From NCBI RefSeq assembly GCF_006385785.1, contig NZ_VFSH01000004.1:1-48723 (forward strand): a stretch of DNA of 48,723 nucleotides, written 5' to 3'. Below the pieces are notes generated by a model. The model did no database searches. It saw only the letters and a program-made list of their open reading frames with translations, and was not told the origin of the DNA. Shown here in pieces: positions 35,319-45,601 of this stretch (the first letter of the stretch is position 1; every line of letters starts with the position of its first letter). The position numbers and the translations under genes are program-made. The DNA comes from Streptococcus shenyangsis. GTDB lineage: Bacteria; Bacillota; Bacilli; Lactobacillales; Streptococcaceae.

Positions 35319-35657
35319 TTACTCTCCTTCTTTCAACCATTTTTGACGAATTTCTCTATAGCGACGTCTGGCATACTTGACAGCGTATTGACCTTCTTCT
35401 CCAAGAAAAAGGATTCTTTCTTGAAAATCAATCGATTTTACTTTATCAAGATTAACCAAACAATTTCGATGACATCTCATCAAGGTTTCCCCATATTGGT
35501 TCTCAAGATTACTTAAATTTTGAACCATATTAAAACTAGCTTCTTCTGTAACAATCTGTACAGTATGGGCTTTAGTTGGATGTGTTTGGATATAGTAGAC
35601 ATCGTCGACGTTTACTTTATAGACTGTTTTCTGTGTCTGAATAATCATATGTTTCAT
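35319..35657 (-). CDS. blpS: BlpS, LytTR domain protein without receiver
   Basis: A 112-residue protein consisting of a single LytTR DNA-binding domain (VYYIQTHPTKAHTVQIV, then LMRCHRNCLVNLDKV). With no receiver it cannot be phosphorylated like BlpR and may modulate BlpR at the same sites. GGAGGAGAATCC precedes the ATG. First gene of blpS-R-H. Confidence 0.9.
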   Translation of the reverse strand: MKHMIIQTQKTVYKVNVDDVYYIQTHPTKAHTVQIVTEEASFNMVQNLSNLENQYGETLMRCHRNCLVNLDKVKSIDFQERILFLGEEGQYAVKYARRRYREIRQKWLKEGE

Positions 35658-35809
35658 TGGATTCTCCTCCTAAGAAAAGAATAACAGAAAAAATCTAACA
35701 CAAGCACACCCAATCCTAAACAGGCCTTCAACGCTCCTGAAAGGTAGCTTGTTCCTCAAATAAGCATGATAATCTTACCACTATTTTATCATAAAATTCA
35801 CTCAGCGCA

Positions 35810-35873
35810 ATTCAAGACATTTCAATGACAATTAAAGATTTGAATAAAAAAAAAAGAGTTAAAAGTGATAAAC
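35810..35873 (+). promoter_or_regulatory. BlpR-type promoter of the blpT unit
   Basis: ATTCAAGA (35810-35817) and ATTAAAGA (35831-35838), 21 bases apart, then 29 bases to ATAAAC (35868-35873), a poor -10; TATGAT at 35874-35879 is an alternative. Confidence 0.72.
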
Positions 35874-36018
35874 TATGATTATAGAAAGATTATGTTTGCA
35901 ATAACTTTAAAAATCATCAAAAAAGGAGGGCTGCATATGATTTATTCACATCCACCATGATTAACACCCTATAAATATACTCTATTGCAATTGACGTAAA
36001 TATAACAAGGAGAAAATT

Positions 36019-36270
36019 ATGGCCAAGTCAAATAAAACAAAACAATTAACATCAATCGAACTTTCTCATATAAATGGCGGTAGTATTCCATATGGATGGT
36101 ATTCTCCGTTTCATATAATTAGCGATAATGTACTATGTAGAAATGGATATTCATATAATAAAGCTAATCTTGATAATGGTAAATGTATCATTGATTGGGG
36201 CAACATAGTTGGCAATGTTGCTAATAATATAGGTGCCTCACTAGGAGATTTACACAATCCCTTACCTTAA
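36019..36270 (+). CDS. double-glycine bacteriocin-like peptide with two cysteines, next to blpT
   Basis: An 83-residue precursor. The leader MAKSNKTKQLTSIELSHINGG (given as MAKSNKTKQLTSIELS and HINGG) is 21 residues; the 62-residue mature part starts SIPYGWYSPFHII, has cysteines in NVLCRNGY and NGKCIIDW, and ends ASLGDLHNPLP. AAGGAGAAAATT precedes the ATG. It is first after a BlpR box and 28 bases before blpT, so blpT may be its immunity partner. No family is recognised. Confidence 0.72.
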   Translation: MAKSNKTKQLTSIELSHINGGSIPYGWYSPFHIISDNVLCRNGYSYNKANLDNGKCIIDWGNIVGNVANNIGASLGDLHNPLP

Positions 36271-36298
36271 AATATAAATTATATAGGAGGTCACGTAA

Positions 36299-36622
36299 AT
36301 GACAGACCCAATCAAAACAGCTCAGACTTTGATTACGGACTTAAACAAAGCCTACCAAGCATGCAAACAGGCAACAGCTGACGACGTCCGCTTTCAGGAG
36401 CAATTAAACTCTATTCTTGGTTTTCTAGCCAAGGCTGAGACTGTGGATAATCGCGTCTTGATTGAACTGGAAAAATTCTACCAGACTTCCAGTCTTCTCA
36501 TGGGACTCAGCGCCCTCAATCCAGATGCTCCTACACGCGCCGCTTGGCGGGCCTATGACCGCTTCCACTTTGACCAAGTCAAGACCAAGTTGAGTCTCTA
36601 CGGACCAACCATTATCTTGTAG
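36299..36622 (+). CDS. blpT: BlpT-like protein, probable bacteriocin immunity (four-helix type)
   Basis: A 107-residue, mostly helical soluble protein (MTDPIKTAQTLITDLNKAYQ) with no membrane span, in keeping with helical-bundle immunity proteins of class II bacteriocins and with my recollection of BlpT. GGAGGTCACGTAA precedes the ATG. Second gene of a BlpR-controlled pair. Its action on the neighbouring peptide is inferred. Confidence 0.75.
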   Translation: MTDPIKTAQTLITDLNKAYQACKQATADDVRFQEQLNSILGFLAKAETVDNRVLIELEKFYQTSSLLMGLSALNPDAPTRAAWRAYDRFHFDQVKTKLSLYGPTIIL

Positions 36623-36627
36623 AAAAT

Positions 36628-36665
36628 AAAAGAAGTTGAGACAAACTGAATTCAACTTCTTTTTT
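36628..36665. terminator. bidirectional terminator between blpT and pptB
   Basis: A 12-bp stem (36628-36639 with 36652-36663) with A/T tracts on both sides, suited to stopping both converging transcripts. Confidence 0.88.
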
Positions 36666-36683
36666 AATATCATATAAGCAATA

Positions 36684-37733
36684 TTAGTCCTGCATCTGAC
36701 GTTTGACCTGATAAGGTAAGTACAAGACTAGTAAAACCAAACCAGCACCCAGCAAGGCTAGAAGGGCAAGTTTTTCTTGGAAGGTCACAAGGCCTACAAC
36801 TAATTCCACCACTAAGACAAAACTGGTTAATCCTCGAACTACCGCCTGCAAGCCTTTTTCCTTTTGCCCCTTGTCCAGTGGAAAGAGTTGGGTCAAATAC
36901 TGGTAGTCAAAGGCATGATAGAGGGCCAGTAACTGGAAGAGCAAGAGGTAGTTAAACAGCACTACCACTGCTGTCGCAATCCAAGCTTGCTCAATAAAGA
37001 CCTGCGCCAGCAAGGAAAGCAAGAGCAGACGGAGACTGAGAGCAAAGAGGTCTCCATTTCGCAAATAAGAACGCAGATAGAGATTTTGCCAAATCTTTCC
37101 AGGCACCTTCTGAACAGCCTTTAGGATAAAGTCCAGATAGGCACGACGCTTGACGCTGTTTGAAATTCCCTTTACCTGCGTAAAGAGGGCAAAGAAACGA
37201 AGCAAGACTTGCTTGCGCTTGCTTTCTTGAGAAATAACATAGTCCCAGTTGAGACCAGTTTCAGTAAAAAATTTGCTGGCCTTTTGACGAAAGAGGAAAT
37301 ATTTTCCTACCCCCAATAAAAGCACATAGACCAGAAAAACTGGTAAGCCATAACCCATTGCTAAAAATAAAGGCGCAAATAACAGCAAGAAAAGGGTCTG
37401 TACAAAGAGCCAAAAGACTAGGGAAATGCCAGTTTGACGCTTAAGATGGAGTTTGATTTCCTCTTCTCCAACTAAGAGAAAGAGCTTGTCTGGAGCCTCC
37501 ATATAGGTGGCAATTCCTCCCCAAAGCAAAAGTAAAACAGACGTAATTCCTACAAACAAAAGGATAGGCCAATGATTTTCAGGAAAATGTTGTAAGAGTT
37601 GACTGTACTGGTAGGCTAGAAAGCCCAACAGGACAAGCAGGAATAAGACAAAGTGGTCATTGAGAACATAGCGCAGATAACCAAGACACTCCTTACGAAA
37701 AGCCTGCTTTCTCTTTAAAAACAAGTCTTTCAT
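36684..37733 (-). CDS. pptB: EcsB/PptB-type ABC transporter permease
   Basis: A 349-residue protein with about eight membrane spans and basic inner loops, matching EcsB in length and place. In streptococci this pair is known as PptAB and exports short hydrophobic pheromones (for example SHP peptides read by Rgg regulators). It overlaps the ATPase gene by 4 bases. The HIT gene next door is the same neighbour as in Bacillus ecs loci. Confidence 0.85.
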   Translation of the reverse strand: MKDLFLKRKQAFRKECLGYLRYVLNDHFVLFLLVLLGFLAYQYSQLLQHFPENHWPILLFVGITSVLLLLWGGIATYMEAPDKLFLLVGEEEIKLHLKRQTGISLVFWLFVQTLFLLLFAPLFLAMGYGLPVFLVYVLLLGVGKYFLFRQKASKFFTETGLNWDYVISQESKRKQVLLRFFALFTQVKGISNSVKRRAYLDFILKAVQKVPGKIWQNLYLRSYLRNGDLFALSLRLLLLSLLAQVFIEQAWIATAVVVLFNYLLLFQLLALYHAFDYQYLTQLFPLDKGQKEKGLQAVVRGLTSFVLVVELVVGLVTFQEKLALLALLGAGLVLLVLYLPYQVKRQMQD

Positions 37734-38461
37734 AGGTCCTCCTCTTTGGTCAGAGCCAAGTAAATATCATTCAAACTAGCCTCAGGCATATCAAAGGCTT
37801 CGCGCAGTTGCAGGAGATTCCCCTTGGCACGCACCTCTCCCTTATGGAGAATGACAAAGGCATCACACATCTTCTCCGCCGAATCCAGCACGTGAGTACT
37901 CATGAGAATAGACTTACCCTTTTGCTTTTCCACTTCCAAAAGCTGAATCAAGTCTGCAATAGCCAACGGATCAAGACCAAGGAAAGGCTCATCCACGATA
38001 AAGAGACTCGGATCCACCACAAAAGCACAGATAATCATGACTTTCTGCTTCATCCCTTTTGAAAAATGAACTGGAAACCAGTCTAATTTCTGGTCCAGAC
38101 GGAACATTTTTAACAAAGCTTCTACTCGATCAAAAGCCACTTTTTGCTCAATACCATAAGCCATGGCAACTGTTTCGATATGCTCTCTGAGGGTCAATTC
38201 CTCATACAGGCTAGGTGTCTCGGGAATGTAACCAATCTGCTTGCGGTAGCTAGTCGCATCTTCTTGCAGGGTCAAGCCATTGATATTGATGGAACCACTA
38301 TAAGGTGTCAACAGACCGATAATCTCATTGATTGTCGTTGATTTCCCAGCACCATTGAGACCAATCAAACCAACCAACTGTCCACTTTCAACAGTAAAAG
38401 ACACATCTTTCAAGACAGGGACATGGACATAGCCACCTGTCAGATTTTTAATTTCTAACAT
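37730..38461 (-). CDS. pptA: EcsA/PptA-type ABC transporter ATPase
   Basis: A 243-residue ATPase with Walker A GLNGAGKST, the atypical signature HFSKGMKQKV of EcsA-like proteins in place of LSGGQ, Walker B LFIVDEPFLGLDP and the switch His in STHVLD. It pairs with the permease encoded immediately downstream. It diverges from the HIT gene. Confidence 0.9.
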   Translation of the reverse strand: MLEIKNLTGGYVHVPVLKDVSFTVESGQLVGLIGLNGAGKSTTINEIIGLLTPYSGSININGLTLQEDATSYRKQIGYIPETPSLYEELTLREHIETVAMAYGIEQKVAFDRVEALLKMFRLDQKLDWFPVHFSKGMKQKVMIICAFVVDPSLFIVDEPFLGLDPLAIADLIQLLEVEKQKGKSILMSTHVLDSAEKMCDAFVILHKGEVRAKGNLLQLREAFDMPEASLNDIYLALTKEEDL

Positions 38462-38475
38462 ATTTTCTCCAAATC

Positions 38476-38484
38476 TGGTATAAT
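38476..38484 (+). promoter_or_regulatory. extended -10 promoter of the HIT gene
   Basis: TGGTATAAT lies 45 bases before the HIT gene start; no clear -35 is seen. Confidence 0.6.
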
Positions 38485-38528
38485 GTAGCTATATTATATC
38501 AAAATTCAATACAGTAGAGGTAGATTTT

Positions 38529-38939
38529 ATGTCAGATTGCATTTTTTGTAAAATCATCGCAGGGGAAATCCCTGCTTCAAAAGTATATGAAGATGAGCAG
38601 GTTCTTGCCTTTCTTGATATCTCTCAAGTGACACCAGGACATACCTTGGTCGTGCCAAAAGAACACTATCGTAATCTTTTGGAAATGGACGCTACTAGCG
38701 CCAGCCAACTCTTTGCCCAAGTGCCAAAAGTGGCTCAAAAAGTCATGAAAGCTACCAAGGCTGCTGGCATGAATATCATTGCCAACTGCGAAGAAATCGC
38801 TGGTCAAACCGTCTTTCATACCCACGTTCACCTTGTACCTCGTTACGGTGCGGACGATGACCTCAAGATTGATTTTATCGCCCACGAACCAGACTTTGAC
38901 AAACTTGCTCAAGTCGCTGAAACCATCAAAAACGCCTAA
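38529..38939 (+). CDS. hit: HIT-family nucleotide hydrolase
   Basis: A 136-residue histidine-triad protein with HTHVHLVPRY, His97-x-His99-x-His101, and CIFCKI at the start. HIT proteins split nucleotide phosphoramidates or dinucleotides. GAGGTAGATTTT precedes the ATG. Confidence 0.93.
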   Translation: MSDCIFCKIIAGEIPASKVYEDEQVLAFLDISQVTPGHTLVVPKEHYRNLLEMDATSASQLFAQVPKVAQKVMKATKAAGMNIIANCEEIAGQTVFHTHVHLVPRYGADDDLKIDFIAHEPDFDKLAQVAETIKNA

Positions 38940-38948
38940 GGAGTTGCC

Positions 38949-39236
38949 ATGAAATTATCCAACCTACTGCTATTTGCAGGAGCTGCAGCCGGAAGTTATC
39001 TGGTCACAAAAAATCGTCAAACCATCACAGATGAAGTCTTGAATACAACTGACCGCGTTCAAGCTATCAAGGACGATGTGGATATTATCCAAAATAGCCT
39101 GCAAATCATCGACCAGCAAAAAGAACTCATCAAGGAATACCAAGAAGACCTGACTTACAAGTTTAAGGTCTTGGAAAAGGATATCCAGACTAGACTAGCT
39201 GTGATCAAAGAAACACAGGAAATTGAAGATAAGTAA
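38949..39236 (+). CDS. membrane-anchored coiled-coil protein (95 aa)
   Basis: A 95-residue protein with a short hydrophobic N-terminus (LSNLLLFAGAAAGSYLV) and then one long charged coiled coil to the end. AAGGAG precedes the ATG, 9 bases after the HIT stop, so they share a transcript. YtxH-like layout; function unknown. Confidence 0.72.
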   Translation: MKLSNLLLFAGAAAGSYLVTKNRQTITDEVLNTTDRVQAIKDDVDIIQNSLQIIDQQKELIKEYQEDLTYKFKVLEKDIQTRLAVIKETQEIEDK

Positions 39237-39258
39237 AAAGAGCCCGACGGCTCTTTTT
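39235..39258. terminator. bidirectional terminator between the HIT operon and dnaJ
   Basis: AAAAAGAGCC and GGCTCTTTTT form a 10-bp stem with loop CGAC, with T-runs in both directions. Confidence 0.9.
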
Positions 39259-39261
39259 GCT

Positions 39262-40398
39262 TTATTCTCCTTCAAATGCATCTTTAATATGGTCAAAGAA
39301 GCCCTTTTTCTTTGGATTGACTTTTAAATCACCAGCAGCTGCGAATTCTTTCAAAGCTGCTTTTTGGCGGTCGTTCAAGCCTGTCGGTGTTACGACATTA
39401 ACAGTAACGTATTGGTCACCAACTGCACCACCACGAAGGCTAGGAGCTCCCTTGCCACGTAGGCGGAATTTCTTTCCAGTCTGAGTTCCCTCTGGGATAA
39501 CCAATTCAACATCACCATGAACAGTTGGGATATCAACTGTGTCACCAAGAGCTGCTTGAACAAAATTGAGGTTGAGATTGTAGAAGATAGTCGTTCCTTC
39601 ACGTTCAAACTTGTCGCTGGCTTCCACAGAAACCACCACGTACAAGTCACCGTATGGTCCACCGTTAAATCCTGCTTCACCCTGACCAGCTAAGCGAATT
39701 TGTTGACCAGTTTCCACACCAGCAGGGATTTTTACATGTACACTATGGGCTTGTTTTTCATGACCTGTTCCGTGACATGTTGTACATGGATCTTTAATTT
39801 CTTTTCCACGACCATGACAGACATCACAGGTTACTTGACGACGCATCATACCAAGAGGAGTTTGTGTATCAACGTTAATGACACCAGCACCATGACAGCG
39901 TCCACAAGTGACTGGACTTGTTCCTGGCTTAGCACCAGAGCCATTACATGTACGACAGCTTGCTTCACGGTTGTATTTAACTTCTTTTTCAGCTCCAAAA
40001 ATAGCTTCTTCAAAAGTCAAATTCACACGGTATTGGAGGTCATCCCCCTGACGAGGAGCGTTTGGATTACGCGAAGCACCTCCTCCGCCGAAGAAACTTG
40101 AGAAGATGTCCTCAAAACCACCGAAGCCACCTGCTCCGTTGAAACCGCCGAAACCACCAGCACCACCAAAGCCACCGTTAGCTCCTGCAGCACCATATTG
40201 ATCATAGGCAGCACGTTTTTGGTCGTCACTCAAAGTCTCATAGGCTTCTTGAACTTCCTTGTACTTTTCCTCAGCACCAGGCTCCTTATTGATATCTGGG
40301 TGATATTTTTTGGAAAGCTTACGATAAGCCTTTTTGATCTCGTCTGCCGAAGCGTTTTTTGACACCCCCAGACGATCATAAAATTCAGTATTGTTCAT
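39262..40398 (-). CDS. dnaJ: chaperone DnaJ
   Basis: A 378-residue type I DnaJ: J domain with HPD (KYHPDINKE), a Gly/Phe-rich stretch (~75-110), four zinc motifs ([32 protein letters not shown]) and C-terminal substrate-binding domains. It stimulates DnaK ATPase. It is separated from dnaK by a DJ-1-like gene and a structured leader, and shows no CIRCE of its own. Confidence 0.98.
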   Translation of the reverse strand: MNNTEFYDRLGVSKNASADEIKKAYRKLSKKYHPDINKEPGAEEKYKEVQEAYETLSDDQKRAAYDQYGAAGANGGFGGAGGFGGFNGAGGFGGFEDIFSSFFGGGGASRNPNAPRQGDDLQYRVNLTFEEAIFGAEKEVKYNREASCRTCNGSGAKPGTSPVTCGRCHGAGVINVDTQTPLGMMRRQVTCDVCHGRGKEIKDPCTTCHGTGHEKQAHSVHVKIPAGVETGQQIRLAGQGEAGFNGGPYGDLYVVVSVEASDKFEREGTTIFYNLNLNFVQAALGDTVDIPTVHGDVELVIPEGTQTGKKFRLRGKGAPSLRGGAVGDQYVTVNVVTPTGLNDRQKAALKEFAAAGDLKVNPKKKGFFDHIKDAFEGE

Positions 40399-40413
40399 AA
40401 TTCAAGATACAAA

Positions 40414-40503
40414 GGGCGTCAGCCGGACACAGCCAAAAAAGGAGTTTTGACGACGGACGCTTGCGTCCTAGAAAAACTATCTTTTTGGCACAGTCCGTAG
40501 CCC
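40414..40503. repeat. 90-bp imperfect palindrome upstream of dnaJ
   Basis: CGGACACAGCCAAAAA pairs with TTTTTGGCACAGTCCG (mismatched only at the inner ACA), with outer GGGC/GCCC, inner GAGTTTT/AAAAACT and a central GGACGC/GCGTCC hairpin. It could be a small non-autonomous mobile repeat or a structured dnaJ leader. No coding capacity was found. Confidence 0.6.
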
Positions 40504-40517
40504 GTGTTCAGTTACTC

Positions 40518-40651
40518 GAACACCCTTATTCCTTTCTGTTAATATTGCGGAATAAAACCTCAATCTAGGTCGGGTTCAATTCCTTTCTTTTATATTGAGT
40601 AAGAAAGCTCAGAGTGTGAGTTCAATTCCCTGAACACCCTTATTCCTTTCT
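40518..40651. repeat. 20-bp direct repeat upstream of dnaJ
   Basis: GAACACCCTTATTCCTTTCT occurs at 40518-40537 and again, identically, at 40632-40651, with a partial third copy near 40575-40590. On the minus strand each contains AGAAAGGAATAAGGGTG, which resembles a ribosome binding region, so the stretch may have arisen by duplication around a gene start. Confidence 0.65.
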
Positions 40652-40670
40652 ATAATTTTCATGTAAATCT

Positions 40671-41303
40671 TTAGAGGCTGTTTTCTATACTCTGCTTTAC
40701 TTGATTAAACTCTTCATCTGATAGAGTAAATATCAAATCCTCTTCAGCATACTCGTTCTGTTCTTTAAAATAGTTGTCCGTATTCTCTGCCAACCCTAAA
40801 CCGAAAATCACTTTTCTTGCAAACTCTTGATGTGCAAAACCAATAGCCGTAATGATTTGTTTATCTTGGACAAGAACTTTCGGTTGGAAATTCTCACGTG
40901 GAAGAAATTCAAAATAATCAAAGAAGTTTTGCCAAATTCCACCTGTAAATTTCGTGTCGTTCAACAAGCCTGCTTTCGCCAATAAAAGAGGCGCTGAAGA
41001 AATGGCTGCAATTAGGATATCCTGCTCATTAAGACTTCTCAAAAACGAGATCAATTTCTCATCTTGTAGAGTAGAACCTATATTTACCATTCCTGGCAAA
41101 ATCACACAAGAATAATCTTCTATGCGGATCTGATCCAATGTTTTCGTCGGTTGACAGGGCAAACCATCCTCAGAGACCACCATCGAATTCTCAGAAGCTA
41201 CATAATCAATCGTGATATCAAAAGACAGAGCTAAAGTACTCGTTAAAGTGGTTATCTCATAAAGAGAAAAATTAGGATAAATGATACAAAGTACTTTTTT
41301 CAT
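40671..41303 (-). CDS. DJ-1/PfpI-family protein lacking the nucleophilic cysteine
   Basis: A 210-residue DJ-1/PfpI-type protein (MKKVLCIIYPNFSLYEITTL; SCVILPGM; LLLAKAGLLND). At the nucleophile elbow, where the family usually has A-I-C-H-G-P, this reads AISSAP, so the cysteine and adjacent histidine are both serines. It may be inactive or have another role. The ATG at 41303 has GAGGATG upstream; an ATG three codons earlier falls too close. It lies between dnaK and dnaJ. Confidence 0.8.
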   Translation of the reverse strand: MKKVLCIIYPNFSLYEITTLTSTLALSFDITIDYVASENSMVVSEDGLPCQPTKTLDQIRIEDYSCVILPGMVNIGSTLQDEKLISFLRSLNEQDILIAAISSAPLLLAKAGLLNDTKFTGGIWQNFFDYFEFLPRENFQPKVLVQDKQIITAIGFAHQEFARKVIFGLGLAENTDNYFKEQNEYAEEDLIFTLSDEEFNQVKQSIENSL

Positions 41304-41321
41304 ACGCAACATCCTCTATTT

Positions 41322-41354
41322 TATCGAAAAACAGAGGCTGGGTTGCAACCTCTG
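41322..41354 (-). terminator. terminator after dnaK
   Basis: CAGAGG (41349-41354) pairs with CCTCTG (41332-41337) around an 11-base loop, with additional GGTTGCAACC inside, followed by TTTTTC on the minus strand. Confidence 0.65.
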
Positions 41355-41518
41355 GATTTCTTCCTATCATTACGACGTTCGAGTTTTAAAAATCAAACTA
41401 GTAATGCTAAATCGAGCACTCCCTAACCTCTTGGTGAAAAAGACAAATCTTCCTAGAAACTAAAGTTTCTGCGTCAGATTTCCTATTTTCACTGTGAGGT
41501 TTTAACGGGCTTTGCATC

Positions 41519-43360
<1,842 letters not shown>

Positions 43361-43440
43361 TTAATTCGAATTTTGATTTTTTTGATATTTCCCTTAAGTG
43401 GTGGGGACGTGAGCAACTCCCTACGGGATTTCATCACTTA

Positions 43441-43541
43441 TTTTTGAGCCTATTGTCTCAAAAATCCCCTGTTTCAGTAGCCAAAGCTACTGAAACTTTC
43501 ACCACGGCGGGCAATATCTTCCTTGCAAGCCTTCGGCTTGC
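43441..43541 (-). other. structured leader before dnaK with three hairpins
   Basis: Three perfect stems lie in the 246-base gap: GCAAGCC/GGCTTGC with loop GAA (43525-43541), GTTTCAGTAGC/GCTACTGAAAC with loop TTTG (43471-43496), and TTTTTGAG/CTCAAAAA (43441-43464). They could stabilise or process the dnaK message or attenuate it. No CIRCE lies here. Confidence 0.65.
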
Positions 43542-43588
43542 TTCTTATCTTTCTTTCATAGTTTATTGTCGTTTCGGACAAAACCAAA

Positions 43589-43846
43589 TCAGTCTTTCTT
43601 ATTTACTGACATATCCTCTGTAATTAATAATAACAATTGACCAATTAAAATCGGTTGCAATATAAGTTCTAATACTTTTTGCAACCAAATTACTGGTTGC
43701 GTTCCAAAATAAGAAACTTTTGCTCCTTCCGAAATAGGATAAGCAAAAAATATCCCTACTACCAGAAAGAAAACGACAATTCCAATAGCCCAATTTGTAG
43801 CCGCTATCTTTTTCATTCTCATCTTCCTACTATATTGTTTCGACAT
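43589..43846 (-). CDS. small membrane protein between grpE and dnaK
   Basis: An 85-residue protein: basic start MSKQYSRKMRMKKIAATNW, two hydrophobic spans (AIGIVVFFLVVGIFFAYPI and LQPILIGQLLLLI) and a polar end. It starts 9 bases after grpE; no strong ribosome binding site is visible, so it may depend on coupling. The hrcA-grpE-dnaK order is normally uninterrupted. No family is recognised. Confidence 0.6.
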   Translation of the reverse strand: MSKQYSRKMRMKKIAATNWAIGIVVFFLVVGIFFAYPISEGAKVSYFGTQPVIWLQKVLELILQPILIGQLLLLITEDMSVNKKD

Positions 43847-43855
43847 ATAAAACTT

Positions 43856-44380
43856 CTAATTATACACCACCACCATTGCCGGGCGTAGGATGCGGTCATG
43901 GAGTTTGTAGCCTTTTTGGAAGACTTGGGCGATGGTATCTGCTGGGTGTTCATCGTCTGCTGGGAGGGTTTGGATGGCCATATGGTAGTTATGGTCAAAT
44001 TCTCCGTCAGCTGCGATTTCTTCGATTCCTTCTTCTTTCAAAGCGTGAATCAAGCTTTCTTGCACCATCTCCAATCCTTTTTTAACGTCGTCTGTCAAAC
44101 CTTCAACTGCGAGTGCACGCTCAAGGTTGTCCAAAGAAGGGAGAATCGCTTTTGCCAAGTCTTGGCTACGATAACGTTGCAAGTTTTGACGCTCTTCATT
44201 GGCACGGCGTTGGATATTTTGCATTTCTGCATGAGCACGAAGGTATTTGTTTTCGAACTCATCCGCACGTTCATTTGCCAAGTCCAACTCAGACTTCTCA
44301 GGAGTTGCTTCTTCTACCGTTTCCACAACTTCCTCTTCTTGAACTTCTTCTACTTCTTCATTTTTTATATCTTGGGCCAT
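43856..44380 (-). CDS. grpE: nucleotide exchange factor GrpE
   Basis: A 174-residue GrpE: acidic N-terminal tail, long coiled coil ([20 protein letters not shown]), and the C-terminal beta domain ending [25 protein letters not shown] precedes ATG 44380; the frame extends 24 bases further up. It releases ADP from DnaK. Confidence 0.97.
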   Translation of the reverse strand: MAQDIKNEEVEEVQEEEVVETVEEATPEKSELDLANERADEFENKYLRAHAEMQNIQRRANEERQNLQRYRSQDLAKAILPSLDNLERALAVEGLTDDVKKGLEMVQESLIHALKEEGIEEIAADGEFDHNYHMAIQTLPADDEHPADTIAQVFQKGYKLHDRILRPAMVVVYN

Positions 44381-44406
44381 TTTCGCCTCCTTTAATGATT
44401 TCAATC

Positions 44407-45441
44407 TTAATGTACTTCGTAATGATTACTGCTAAGGTAGCGGTAAAAATCTGTCAACTTCATGGTCAAAACACGGTTGACCACATTGACTTGGTTGATT
44501 AGCTGTTGGTAATCCAGATTGACTGGACCGATAATGGCTAGAATTCCAACTCCTCGATAAGGAATGAGGAACTTGCTACTAATCACCGCTAGGTCTGCTA
44601 GACAGGACTCTTGACTGTCCGCAACTCGGACATTTTGCATCTGATCCTCATGAAGCCCCTCACGAATCTCCAGAGCCACCTTTTGCGGTTGGTCAAAGAA
44701 CTGATAGGCTGCTAGATTAGCAAAATTCAAGAGATTAACCTTGCCTGCCACCACAATGTTTTCGTTGAACATTTCCTTAAAGATATGTTCAAAGAGATCG
44801 ATCACATTATCCGTTGTTGTAAAGTAACGCTGGATAATCTGCGGAATCTCCGTCCGAATCTTGTAGTGAATATCTAGAACGGTGTGGCCGAGGAAACGTT
44901 CCTGAATGATGCTCTTCAGTTTCAGCAAATCCTCCTGCAAGAAGTTCCTTGGAATAAGAAACTGACTGGTAACCGTTCGAGACTCGTCTAGGGTGAATAC
45001 TGCCAAGGCTGTATGTTGCCCCAAAACAACGATATCAAAGGCTGTCAAACGTTGCCTGCTCGGCTCAACATCCAGTGCTACTACCGTACAGCCACTCAGG
45101 TCTGTTAGTAGATTAGCTGCCTCTTGCAGAATATCCTCTAATTTGAAGAATTCCTGATCAAAGGCTTTAACAATCTCATAAACCTCATTTTCAGCCAGTC
45201 GGTCAAAATCCAGTGAGTGTTTTACATAGTACTGAAAACCAGCAACACTTGGCATCCTACCACTTGAAGTATGAGCCTTTTCAAGCAAACCTTGCTTTTC
45301 TAGAGCCGCCATGTCATTACGAATGGTTGCACTGCTAGAGTTAATAGACTCTTGCAAGGCTTTGGATCCGACAGGTTCGTGCGTTTTGGTAAAGATGTCA
45401 ATAATGAGATTTAGAATATCCTGCTGACGCTCTGTAACCAT
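44407..45441 (-). CDS. hrcA: heat-inducible repressor HrcA
   Basis: A 344-residue repressor with an N-terminal winged helix ([40 protein letters not shown]) that binds CIRCE. ATG 45441 was chosen because GGAGTGATGAG precedes it; the frame is open to 45474, where it would overlap a CIRCE copy. First gene of the chaperone operon and its own repressor. Confidence 0.97.
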   Translation of the reverse strand: MVTERQQDILNLIIDIFTKTHEPVGSKALQESINSSSATIRNDMAALEKQGLLEKAHTSSGRMPSVAGFQYYVKHSLDFDRLAENEVYEIVKAFDQEFFKLEDILQEAANLLTDLSGCTVVALDVEPSRQRLTAFDIVVLGQHTALAVFTLDESRTVTSQFLIPRNFLQEDLLKLKSIIQERFLGHTVLDIHYKIRTEIPQIIQRYFTTTDNVIDLFEHIFKEMFNENIVVAGKVNLLNFANLAAYQFFDQPQKVALEIREGLHEDQMQNVRVADSQESCLADLAVISSKFLIPYRGVGILAIIGPVNLDYQQLINQVNVVNRVLTMKLTDFYRYLSSNHYEVH

Positions 45442-45467
45442 CTCATCACTCCTCTCTGTCTGATCGA

Positions 45468-45494
45468 TTAGCACTCGATACCCTCAAGTGCTAA
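45468..45494 (-). promoter_or_regulatory. CIRCE operator, proximal copy
   Basis: TTAGCACTC, 9 bases, AAGTGCTAA: one mismatch from the perfect palindrome. It lies between the promoter and hrcA. Confidence 0.9.
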
Positions 45495-45505
45495 CTTATG
45501 ATTCT

Positions 45506-45533
45506 ATTATACACCCTTAAAAGAGAATGTCAA
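45506..45533 (-). promoter_or_regulatory. hrcA operon promoter
   Basis: TTGACA (45528-45533), a 16-base spacer, TATAAT (45506-45511). It lies between the two CIRCE copies, so HrcA can clamp it from both sides. Confidence 0.9.
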
Positions 45534-45550
45534 GATAAAAACTCAAAAAA

Positions 45551-45577
45551 TTAGCACTCTTTTATCAAGAGTGCTAA
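45551..45577 (-). promoter_or_regulatory. CIRCE operator, distal copy
   Basis: TTAGCACTC, 9 bases, GAGTGCTAA: the perfect consensus, upstream of the -35. Confidence 0.95.
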
Positions 45578-45601
45578 AAATCAGTCTAAAGACCTAGAAC
45601 C

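Noticed and set aside
35937..35960. Seven-codon frame MIYSHPP with a strong ribosome binding site (AAAAAAGGAGGGCTGCAT)
   Set aside because: Too short to call a gene. It may be the head of a lost peptide gene or a leader before the 36019 peptide, but nothing else supports it.
40414..40651. Possible CRISPR-like spacing of the 20-bp repeats
   Set aside because: Only two exact copies 114 bases apart, no regular spacer length, and no cas genes in the window.
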